From positions 1 to 35,339 of the forward strand of contig MGTC01000046.1 of assembly GCA_001799255.1 (NCBI GenBank): a stretch of 35,339 nucleotides of DNA. The letters run 5' to 3'. Positions 33,701 through 35,339 of this stretch are shown piece after piece. The notes under the pieces were generated by a model. It saw nothing but the letters and a program-made list of their open reading frames with translations. It was not told where the DNA came from and made no database searches. This DNA is from Deltaproteobacteria bacterium RIFOXYD12_FULL_55_16. GTDB lineage: Bacteria > Desulfobacterota > Desulfobulbia > Desulfobulbales > Desulfurivibrionaceae. The position numbers were made by a program, and so were the translations under genes. The number at the start of each line of letters is the position of its first letter. Within the stretch, counting starts at the first letter, position 1.

Positions 33701-35339
33701 GCAACCGCCGGCGATGTTACCCTGACGGCTACTACGGGTGCTATCACTGATAACAATGGCGCGACTAACAATGTGACGGCCCAGGTGGTGGACCTCAACG
33801 CGGCCACCGGTATCGGGGCAGCGGGTGATGCGCTGGAAATGGTGGTTCGGACACTGACTGCCGATACCACTGCCGGGGTTATTAACCTGGTGAATGTTCC
33901 AGGTGCTGGCAATAATGTTACCATCAACAGTATGACAACGGGCGGTCCGGTGGCTCCGAATCCGGCAAATACCGGTGCGGCTATTACCTACAAGCAGACC
34001 GGGGAGAATCTGACCATCGCTGGTGCGATTTCGAGTGGTGGTGGTAACATCTGGATTGATCCGCCGGTTGATATCGCGATCAACGCCAATGTGACGACCA
34101 CTGGCAGCGGCACCATCCTGATTCAGGGCAGCGGGGCGATCTCTACGGCCAATGGTGTGGTGGTGAGCACCGATACCGGCACTTTGACTATTGAAGGTGC
34201 AGCGTCTGGTGCTGAGGCAGTTAGCCTGACCATGGCGAACAACTCCAGCATCTTCTCGACCTCGGGCACGATTACCCTGCGGGCCAACACCATGACCCTT
34301 GATAACGTTGGCACCGGCGGTAATGTGCTGCTTGATTCCGATGCGGCGGCAGGTGATATTACTACCCTGTTCTCCGGCGTTGGCGCTGGCAAGATTAATG
34401 CCAATAATCTGACGATTTTGCAGGATGACGGTAGCGCGGTGAATATTGCGAGCAATATTGCCAGCCTTGATGTGACCGGAGGCAGTACGGTAACCCTGGT
34501 TGAGGACAACGATATTGTCGTCAATGCGGTGACTACGGTCGCAGGCGGCACTTTTAACCTGATCTCCTCAGGCGCAATCACCAACAACGACGCAGGCGCT
34601 ACCCCGGATATTGTGACGGGTACTGCTAACCTGCAGGCGGTAGGCGGTATCGATGTGGATACCTCGGTGGCCACGTTGAGAGCTACTACCTCAGGGGTCG
34701 GCGGCAACATCCAGATCGATGAAACCGACGCGATCACGCTGTCCAATACGGCGGCCACGGTAGCTACCGTGAATGGCAACGTCGATATCGGGCCTGGGGT
34801 TACGACGGTTGACGGGGCTATTACCGTTAATGCCGGCGGCACGATCACGGCACAACTGGTAACGGCAGGCGGCGTGGGCCGTGATCTGACCTTGAATGCC
34901 ACTGGAGCAGGTGATGTGCTGGTGGGCGCGGTAACGGCAGCGGGCGATACCGCTACTATTACGGCGGCTGGCGCGATCCAGGGCGTGACTAACGACGACA
35001 CGGCGGATGTGCTGGCTTCGATCATTGACCTGAATGCCGCGACCGGGATCGGTTCGACCACCACGTTGGATGTGACCGGTACAACGATCAGCGCTGATAC
35101 AACCACGGGGGCCATCGACATTGACAGCCTGGCGACAGGCGCGGTGACGGTGACCAGCCTGACCACGGCTGCGGGTAACATTCAGTTTGACCAGACCGGC
35201 GGCCAGACCTTGGCTGTTACCAATGCGGATACCGATAATGGTGACATTACCATTACCAACGTGGGCGCCACTCTGACCGTAACCTTGGCTGATGCCGGGG
35301 GCGCGGACGGGGATGTGATCCTGACCACGACCACCGCCG
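9563..35339 (+). CDS. Giant TPS exoprotein TpsA / filamentous-haemagglutinin-like adhesin, 5' portion (3' end outside window)
   Basis: GTG at 9563 with AGGAGA upstream. MRKIKRMSSRIKSKK...SALRRPGAVVGAVVGLLAASLSGQAYA signal region. Then the TPS domain: LPTGGNITSGQGSISQSGANMTVNQASQQLIANWNTFNIGQNASVNFAQPNAQAVALNRVAASDASLIMGSLTANGQVFLINPNGVIFGSTAKVDVQGLVASTLNI. Manual reading in this register (codons begin at the 2nd base of each 60-nt line) found no stop; most lines were translated and the rest spot-checked. Gly/Ala/Thr/Asn/Asp-rich beta-helix-like repeats run to the last base. Confidence 0.93.
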   Translation, partial: MRKIKRMSSRIKSKKTASNSSRRIMTSDSGVMSALRRPGAVVGAVVGLLAASLSGQAYALDANALPTGGNITSGQGSISQSGANMTVNQASQQLIANWNTFNIGQNASVNFAQPNAQAVALNRVAASDASLIMGSLTANGQVFLINPNGVIFGSTAKVDVQGLVASTLNITDANFLSGNYSFINGGSAGSILNQGQINAADGGYVVMLAPEVINEGIVTARMGTVALVAGDAVTMDMVGDGLINFAINQGAVGALASNKGLIKADGGLVYMGARGAGDLAATVVNNEGIIEAQGLVERDGKIFLTGGDEGIVANSGSLDASSVAGKGGSVAVLGDLVSMSGNINADGATGGGTVLIGGDFQGKNADVQNASRTVVRGTISADAIESGDGGKVIVWADEITGFSGNISATGVDKGGFVEVSGKGSLLFTGQVDVSASSGVSGTILLDPTNIIIADVGADDAQVADGSILFADGGAVDYTISDEALEALTGNIVLEATNDITINKALVLTNQTPGETVTFRANNDFTMAASTGITTAGGSVVITANADSAGGGNVSLGSQIDTDLAAGGSITINGVNITTTAGSIGLFTDNAAVDINATGNVSLGALVVTGGGSFTSDGVNFATGAGASITTSGGNVDINHSGSVAFGTTVSSGAGTIDVDNAATGVSLAANITSVGAGINFGTNPLTLTGAVEVSSGAGAGDIAFGSTVDGAFDLSVIGGTGNVTFTGVVGGGTALNSLTASGSAISINDIGDAGNVGVTNATQLTSSTGTVTLIGTTYKTAGTQTYDSNNNGFTLSNAGTVTLTSSADAINFNNGTITLAGNLTVDPASGQFASGAITGAGSSDISITTANASITTGAITAAGLVTMNAGTSTIATGLITSANVDGIALSADTGVTTGALTTAGGAVVVTSTTGGQSLGAIQTASGLGGGDTGGSVTLNSTTGNIALGGSIDTTNAGAAGTAGIVDFNGPVLLAGNVTIRTNALTTDQNITIDETVNGAQTLTLDAGTGDVSVTAAIGGSTPLTGFTVSSSNTFTNSGTIAVDDATGIVVNAAAGVTINANVSTTNDLITINSDSDGNGTGDLTVANAVSIDTNGGTLSITANDLILTGTGALASDAGNTTITVSDNGSIGLGATVGNLHITDAELGNITANNLTLVGGSATVDQITAANSDTILGTVTVDVSGTVSVATNASTFANAVTLDGATGVVLNQDLSTESGVITLNGDVTVNGARTLITTAVGAGAAVVITDDLGGNAGVDTLSVTAGTGVVTLAFNSGTSTAAAIGATGGVADTLDDLTIVSAGSIILGNIGIVATSGLETGSGVLSLPAATTLKGTNYHVTDGLSFTSTVTVGANATILTGGLATQDVTFASTINADAVANARSLTINTGVGGDISITDAVGGAQALSGGVTLTGTDVATAAITTTGADGAVGAIGANGGNVSITSTGALNVTGAITANGGAGTGPGDFAGGNAGSVTVNINGTFTALGAINAVGGAAANAGTGGAGGAGAVTSANASITTLAITTNGGASPTGTGGNAGTVAVDVDLDDSNNGVLTIGGIISAQGGVGNVGALNGTGNTVVLRGGDGVGFSDKNITGSTVTINADADTDGVGDLTGTTGIVTATATSGTGISLTGQSVGNGTAINVVLGSGSAINLTSIGAAGANDGDIDIASTANVLIGTVAVTDAVNTTDVTVTTSGAANISTNASTVITETRNVNLMLKAGVNGNISIDGTTDTYTAGTWALDANGGNVGVTAGNILTTAAGITSGAITIGGNGGVGGNVTIAGTISTGIATSAGADPTSGGITINNVVGNVSGGGSITTGNAVLGGQIDVNGTAGNISITSGGTVDGLTLTSGSASADDTAVNGGTAQAGNVSITADSIGKTTQVVITAGNATMSNDGGGATVANAGDITLTANEATTGGIGAALTPVSVTTGTASGADTNNGTALSVTTAGDDATGNVYIRFPGSVDGDTSFSLVTDTDDASSQQISLEVAAGDIVLAGDTSASEAGDGIRLAATDNVNAAATNGNIIMGAFDITSVGGAIELVAVNDITTAGGEINSNLAGAAGSSAGNVTIDIGGDITGTLAITANGVDNGAGAGGNAGTIFVDAEGTVALGVISAAAGSSTGGGGIGGTKGGAATISAVTQTGGVRIDAVGNSTITSITTAGGAGHTAAAGGVAGDIDINVATGTMTVGGLTATGGAGAGAGNGAAGGAISVTADNGITLNAATTITSAAGANGTPGAGGLITIDDNLIINGATVITSGTTAGNIVFNGTVEATADYIDTLGLTAGTGSIDFNGVVGGNSNPLGAVTVVSATNFDAVAFTAYGFTHNAGTGYTTFTGALNTSGGAANQAGASVSIGTGGNSGTITMTSVTTDGGSTAATAVNGAAGNVTLQSNSGDVAVSGTISAQGADVNVGVQNGGAGGNVGITVAAGAGTISVAAITTDGGNDTDNAEVGGNAGTINLNTNGGTITLNGAYSTVGGTGATAGNGGSAQFQDAVVLGGATSVTTTGNTGGIVTFGSTINGAFDLDISSGTGAVTVTGAIGGTAALATLDINQAGGTGTIDLANIGAGDTVTTQAGVTGVTRIGNAATADLNLNGVTYNTNDTQTWMAAAGLNIDVLGGGAPVTFTSSADTINFNTATVSLGNSANLIVISNGGAINALAGIDGTTDEDVTLNAGAGTVDVGQIGTGVAGGINDVIITGNGGVTLRGNITTSDDGADNGLVTINGTATIKADLIINTTDGGGAIDLDAITGDTAGAGWDLTLNAGAGTVTVGTIGTDAAADRINLVAITGATINLNGSIFTGEDGAGVDGDVDINGAVTLGADVTINTTDDGGGQAGNLDFSAAVNSDGTSRALTITTTGDNVTFNAAVGTTAALSKLDITDAAIVTLQAVDTNGATGIVVGSNSAVTQIILNGNLDSTDGDAADNGGAITLNSANIDLTATVTLDSDDATGTDGAITIGNAAGDDLDATAAGTQGLNIRAGAGTLIVNSDFGANTRLGAVDVDATGTVTWNGDILTWNGNVNFQGVTGTINVAANEGAAFVIDTDDANGAAGDILFNTSSTITANAKNLTFDADGNLVAGDGNVTLPGTVTLTTGNLTVDGETITLSAITTGGGAVDLNADSSDLDPAGHDIVFNGSGIDTTTGGTTAAGSITLTSGGGDDTMELNNAGGTVTLRTDGTADAGITIGIQIEDNNGESLTLDAGTGAVDINASIGAADLIGLLTIDGGVVTIGAAVDAAGLYVVGNTSIDVDAAVTIDINNVSSYFQSNSIANSGAGTVLSTGGTQIFALRGATAATTLSVGNDEATGTANMSDAAVAMFNNTIALQIGWDATQADAGGSNQTGIVYINGATATANGNVTGEAGTGIVSNANSLTIQADSAAVQVTDDINQVFVAADQTGRITVNTGSGLTINNSSAFMTDDGNITINGNLILADGVSFSINSDSANAATGGAVSITGNIQGNGGGNESLRIETGLTSGDVTLGTDGANVINGSAGDVRFGDLILDSVGIVTIHGAVTGNTITIGGTLEPATVNFNDPINLDNGGAGDVLVVNATDVNFAADATVTTTTGGNVVITGNGAASDLSIPLGATFDVDGSVTIDNFDNSFQLGANITADAGITFQNGSDVTLLENITLDVDDIAGGNISIEAVDAEGAATYETLTLLGSATSDITVTGLLGGTNRLGLVIVTDAQDVNFSNNTGGTHQVTGMTIGSVTAVETFTAADNIDSNVAAVTISADDASVTGTAINIQGLDADDQAITFNADADVVLGAALNSTGALTIRGTVVGTAINAGTNAAAGGLGMSDASLAFISDNFASITFGRTGQTGNMDFNDNTGSSLTFSSNIDFILDGGADLTLSDNLSTLGASASDDGNNVTFTTSAASLINLGGNILTDGGHVSSTGTGVMVVTAGALRTIDTDVNAATGGNVDLDSLTAITGSVAGADLTIDASAGTTGGNVSLPAMTGATAFLNNVIVNTNGGTTDGSVTLNGSISLDDDGVAGASSFTVTGGGDVIVSSTLTIDTEDSNTDGVAGGAVNLGASNVYADAAGYTLTINTGNSNAGETGGAVTLGLVDNNAGDNNYLSAIIVDTDAATDGVINLGNNVLVNSTAGTGIEMVGTVSLGADLRMDTNPGDVAQASGKIDLSKADINGAQTLTLETGGNAASTTAGAIDLGDVGATVRLTSLVIDTAGNASNGTLTFNDDGGDNNDATVTINTNGGHVDFAKVKTFVIAAAETVSIDTDVDAAGTAGSVYFTDATDSLSATINGTATGDETLVIDATSSTDGNVRLGRIGDTQALGGLSVTTDQGIITLFGDINTSINGGSAANGAVFFGSTVVLTQNTSINTDGGAFDSSPATITSNASGPWDLSITTTDSVGTVAGSIALGVIADADGAGVVYKNVNAVVLDLTDTVTAGTLTLNGNISTDYDGANAGSVTVSGGGDIVVSAASITIDTEQGGDAVGGAINLGASVISSDALDQTLTLDASGLVNGGTISFGTVTVDGRQYLDAFTAITNGTGKINLDYDITTDGRDAAADGVTLTGNVEINGSRTITTEIGDGEAAGKIDLSGATVYATTLTDDLTLDASVGGVFNGGLVDLGVFTDNSGAGKFVNQLNVDTSSAGATAGSITLHGNISTDYDGVGVTGNVTFTGNGNVIVSAASVTIDTEQGAANNGGDINLGATGNISSDAIDQTLILNATGAGTGGNIVFGPVNSTGGGQYLARFSATTEGAGEISLDNNISTEDADGSTASFGVQLSGRVEVGADVTIDTAQTATGGQIDLSNATVYADGTNIDLDLLSSATVTGGSVQLGTFDNTGATGYINTLDINTSDTTDASAPGTVTLHQNIQLSDNGTATASALNITGGGNVIVSNDVTINTSSTTDNVNSGDINFGGSNIIPDAANWDLVINTSHDDADGGDVDRAGNVVNMGNVTIGGGQYLDSININMANADTGADGTLTFANATSVIEVDGIAGNQEVVTITITGNVTLPATALTMDTNRSDSTIVSGAIDIRNTITDGSATLTLTTSGHNGAAAQSTSAGNVHVGDLGITTPLDALVVDTRGSVNNGILFLHDSGTDGVGAWAAGVAEIYTDAGDGTGGIDFSNAADIVLTASALLDTERGGDNAATVINLAPNTVTATDAGYSLFLDARGSSNATVTLGTLTNADANTNQNLGDSYIEDLRIEGGTVAVPSTDAITVTGGVMITGSGSVTIDNTILADQDANGANDVGSGGDFAFFGVNNGRATAAAAADVTISIQGTNVTFNGSGGTGVLDGDAAAANNVEVIATTGDIQLGQVLGGSAGTVYLQATAAGGEIVDVNGATNNVTALTLNAQADLLIGQVHGDDVIDDPADTGYAGNPLETAVTNLTAITTNPTVGNFNLVLGSEIAIDNTLGGILTVTAVTPDMGATGSAWIRNSNGVTLSTVGGLDNSDNIALIATAGNVTVPDGGGATATDDFNLGATSTVKLEAAAGDVIAGGTLGVTAKTLILKSNASETVVTSVDRADIHIYGASHSLILTETNGLILEDVETNDLDVNALYVADGNATITVLDGNLAIRDDVIANDTTDDGVRAGLIDVAVANGNITIGDDGSATNIQSVNNVDADVATALFAEDEPTGNVAIRIRITDADAGDTRSITVGNAAGDDVNIVADGGDVLIEALPDALVAMTGVNYRLVDVKSDANIDAYNLAGDAATGSLSLAGRVIIDGDVTVRAARAVKLQGSTSHIIISSSGTTGSGTLELAPGAGYDVVVQSGGFIEVNEGTNPGEDGNLIIRAADDFIMQSNTYLKVHGSAYIGVNPATSLPYAGADAVTGDVILNTVYVDWNSNGQGQSGNSASGLYVATDGTTAQVAEAGEFISVGDTGLGAEYGGRVQFNNLISVNASDTIRNVVSINAASNIVDNFAGPVTIQDAYSVTLTTGSGTTATFGAGGIGTSAAPLEIDAQVITATVSANGGLTTSGGIYIDNNPTDPTSYTTGGRTHVDIMGLTNNVSGEAIRYRQDNYNLDIDAGGAGVTATGVGNVTIDPPVDVSVNADVTSGGGDIVIEATNNISINTGNVITSGVGTIRITADQDSSGAGDLTFDAVGGSGTEKVRTGSGSITLAGENITLNDFAVKTTGTVLVTAGQTLDNTGNIAGDNDNTQDIGGGVISLTANNTIGGLTVDATTRLNAEAGINNPGVGASIAIKDVNTMPVGNIDANGNTVALTALNGNITDADADGAVDVSGSVLTLVADSGSVGTAGDALETNVVSIDATAIGGIINISEQDAIILTSVTTDVADAHITVTAAGTITAVSVNANAGAANVTLTTNNGGSIIDNGADSDAISGSTVTLQAANTIILDGSGGNSTVDATTLNAVTTGGTGTITIVSDATGGLTYNNVVAAAGAISLTSSGGAVSAINVVANGGGNTDDVTINAGAQDVAVTTVTASGLGDVSITAANLIDDAVDTTRITADQLTLTIGVGNIGAADEIDLAVNEILSVTGAIVNLGELNDVTVTSIAASGQVDLVAGGIVTLASSGIAAAGQTVNVTGTAINGTNGGAADISSAALSLTATNGGIGATTQLEITATGVVNANSSTASGNIDIESIGALSLGNVNAGAGNINLVSSGDITDGNADTLDNAGYNLRGAAATITTSSDAVGSAANRLETSLTDLTINVTATTVGIAETNALNILGITASGAVNITASGLVAITGLTGDSLSLNAGAGDITQTGAIEIAAGAANFTGGNITLTNANNTLGAITVNAGTGNVSIREDEAMNIASITHIGDVTLTSAGAITGGNQETTVTVNVTANALTASAAGAITLDTAVSDITATTSAAGAITLYELDGVTLTNVTASNGLINVNAGGAVTATNVVSTTNDNANDITIQGTTIVAGIINAGADGDVFLTATGGAITDGAGKITADQVTASAAGAMTLDTTAAEILSATTSAAGAIIITETDGIILTNVNSNNGAITVTAGGAVTATQLISTANADANDITIQGTTIAAGIINAGAAGDVFLTATGGAITDGLGEITADQVTASAAGAMTLDTTAAEILSATTSAAGAIIITETDGIILTNVVSNDGLINVTAGGAVTATNVVSTNNLDANDITIQGTSIAVGNINSGAAGDVTLTATTGAITDNNVAVLNITADNLILGAVTGISTAEPLELVVNSLTGTTTGGAINLSNTPTGTVTINGLTTGNASNITYAQTGQHLTIAEAISSAGGDILIDPPVDIAINANVTTTGIGTIIIQGSGAISTANGVIVSTDAGLLTIEGSAAGNEAASLTMADNSSILSTTGTITLRANAMTLDNVGTGGNVLLDSDTGVGAVITQLAGFPGKVVANNLTIQQDDTNLVTIATAVTSLNVVGGNTVTVVEDNDIVVNSVVTAAAGTFNLTATAGAITNDDAGATPDIVTGIANLNAVGGIDVDTTVTSLTAATTGVGGNIQIDETNAITLTSVTTTDGAITVNAGGTMTAAIVTAGGAGRNVSLTTTVGDVNVGAVTAAGDTATIMAAGAIQGVTDDNTADVLASIIDLNAATGIGSTTTLDVTGTTISADTTTGAIDIDSLATGAVTVTSLTTGTGSITFDQTGSQTLGVTLATTTDGAIAISNDGGNLTASTVTAGGANGITLTTTTSGDVNVGAVTAAGDLVTVTAAGAIQSVTPNGVADIVAATIDLNAVTGIGSVGGALDVTGTTISADTTNGNIDIDSLATGAVTVTSLTTGTGDINFDQTGSQTLGITLATTTTGDITITNAGATLTAATVTAGGVDGDVILTTTVAGNVLVGSVTGQGAGGSVTINSFGAIEESGGYVGADITAVTIDLNAVTGIGASATLEITGTTISADTTDGNIDIDSLATVAVTVASLSTGTGSITFDQTGAQTLEVTSAQTTLGDITITNAGASLQADWIEAGGDPADGYDITLTTTGSGNIITGILIASNDIVNITAAGAITDDNGDGVINVYATTLNASAGGAINLDTNVAGITATTSVAGAITLREFDAVTLTNVIAFDGPITVTAGGAVTALNVVSTNDAEANDISITGTSIAVGTVNAGATAGDVTLTATTGAITDNNGATNNVTAQVVDLNAATGIGAAGDALEMVVRTLTADTTAGVINLVNVPGAGNNVTINSMTTGGPVAPNPANTGAAITYKQTGENLTIAGAISSGGGNIWIDPPVDIAINANVTTTGSGTILIQGSGAISTANGVVVSTDTGTLTIEGAASGAEAVSLTMANNSSIFSTSGTITLRANTMTLDNVGTGGNVLLDSDAAAGDITTLFSGVGAGKINANNLTILQDDGSAVNIASNIASLDVTGGSTVTLVEDNDIVVNAVTTVAGGTFNLISSGAITNNDAGATPDIVTGTANLQAVGGIDVDTSVATLRATTSGVGGNIQIDETDAITLSNTAATVATVNGNVDIGPGVTTVDGAITVNAGGTITAQLVTAGGVGRDLTLNATGAGDVLVGAVTAAGDTATITAAGAIQGVTNDDTADVLASIIDLNAATGIGSTTTLDVTGTTISADTTTGAIDIDSLATGAVTVTSLTTAAGNIQFDQTGGQTLAVTNADTDNGDITITNVGATLTVTLADAGGADGDVILTTTTA
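13800..17050 (+). repeat. Gly/Ala/Asn-rich 'GGNAGT' repeat region within TpsA
   Basis: Recurrent motifs such as TANGGAGTGPGDFAGGNAGSVTV, GGAAANAGTGGAGGAGAV, GTGGNAGTVAVD, GAGAGGNAGTIFVD, TGGAGAGAGNGAAGGAISV, GTGGNSGTITM and EVGGNAGTINL. Confidence 0.7.
22853..24480 (+). repeat. ~211-214-codon diverged tandem repeats within TpsA (anchors ~22853, ~23486, ~24126; related segment near 21557)
   Basis: NISTDYDGANAGSVTVSGGGDIVVSAASITIDTEQGGDAVGGAINLGASVISSDALDQTLTLDASG versus NISTDYDGVGVTGNVTFTGNGNVIVSAASVTIDTEQGAANNGGDINLGATGNISSDAIDQTLILNATG, spaced 633 bp. Confidence 0.75.
30173..30850 (+). repeat. 339-bp (113-codon) tandem repeat, two near-identical copies (30173-30511, 30512-30850); partial copies upstream (~29890) and starting at 30851 and ~33644
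   Basis: ANDITIQGTTI(V/A)AGIINAGA(D/A)GDVFLTATGGAITDG(A/L)G(K/E)ITADQVTASAAGAMTLDTTAAEILSATTSAAGAIIITETDGIILTNV. The anchor GCGAACGACATTACGATTCAGGGCAC recurs exactly 339 bp apart. Confidence 0.9.
31197..35339 (+). repeat. Long-range super-repeat: 31197-~32450 homologous to ~34027-35339 (offset 2832 bp, rising to 2886 bp after an in-frame 54-bp difference)
   Basis: ...IDPPVDIAINANVTTTG.GTI.IQGSGAISTANG..VSTD.G.LTIEG.A.G.EA.SLTMA.NSSI.STSGTITLRAN.MTLDNVGTGGNVLLDSD... appears at both positions. The GATGTGAC(T/C)GGTAC(G/A)AC(A/G)ATCAGCGCTGATAC anchors are at 32184 and 35070. Confidence 0.87.
32045..33345 (+). repeat. ~426-432-bp (142-144-codon) tandem repeat, three copies (32045-32470, 32471-32902, 32903-~33345), with a further copy starting at 34931
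   Basis: Shared core IDLNA(A/V)TGIG...TLD/EVTGTTISADTT.G.IDIDSLATGAVTVTSLTTGTGSITFDQTGSQTL, in frame in every copy. Confidence 0.9.

Noticed and set aside
29890-35339. CRISPR-like or satellite repeat array
   Set aside because: Repeat units are hundreds of bp, in frame and protein-coding; no short repeat/spacer structure.

Overview
The window has a chromosomal left part and a right part dominated by one giant gene.

Left part: the 3' end of thiL (thiamine-monophosphate kinase), an RluA-family pseudouridine synthase gene, and two convergent minus-strand genes. Those two are mtgA-like (monofunctional transglycosylase) and a GH17-GT2 fusion glycan synthase resembling NdvB-type beta-glucan synthases. 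A hipB-hipA toxin-antitoxin pair follows. It is framed by REP-like palindromic elements and by a ~67-bp direct repeat, one copy of which supplies the last codons of hipA.

Right part: a two-partner secretion (TPS) locus ordered tpsB (FhaC/ShlB-like transporter), hicA, hicB, tpsA. The tpsA exoprotein reads from a GTG at 9563 to the window end with no in-frame stop seen. That is at least 8,592 codons (~25.8 kb), and the 3' end lies outside the window. The supplied ORF track omits this gene, presumably because it is unterminated, and lists only antisense/out-of-frame shadow ORFs across it (up to 2411 aa).

The two most interesting signals are a complete HicAB toxin-antitoxin module lodged between transporter and giant exoprotein, and the nested repeat architecture of tpsA: ~113-aa and ~143-aa tandem units inside a ~0.94-kaa super-repeat, plus a separate ~211-aa series. 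No tRNA, rRNA, CRISPR array or transposase was recognised.
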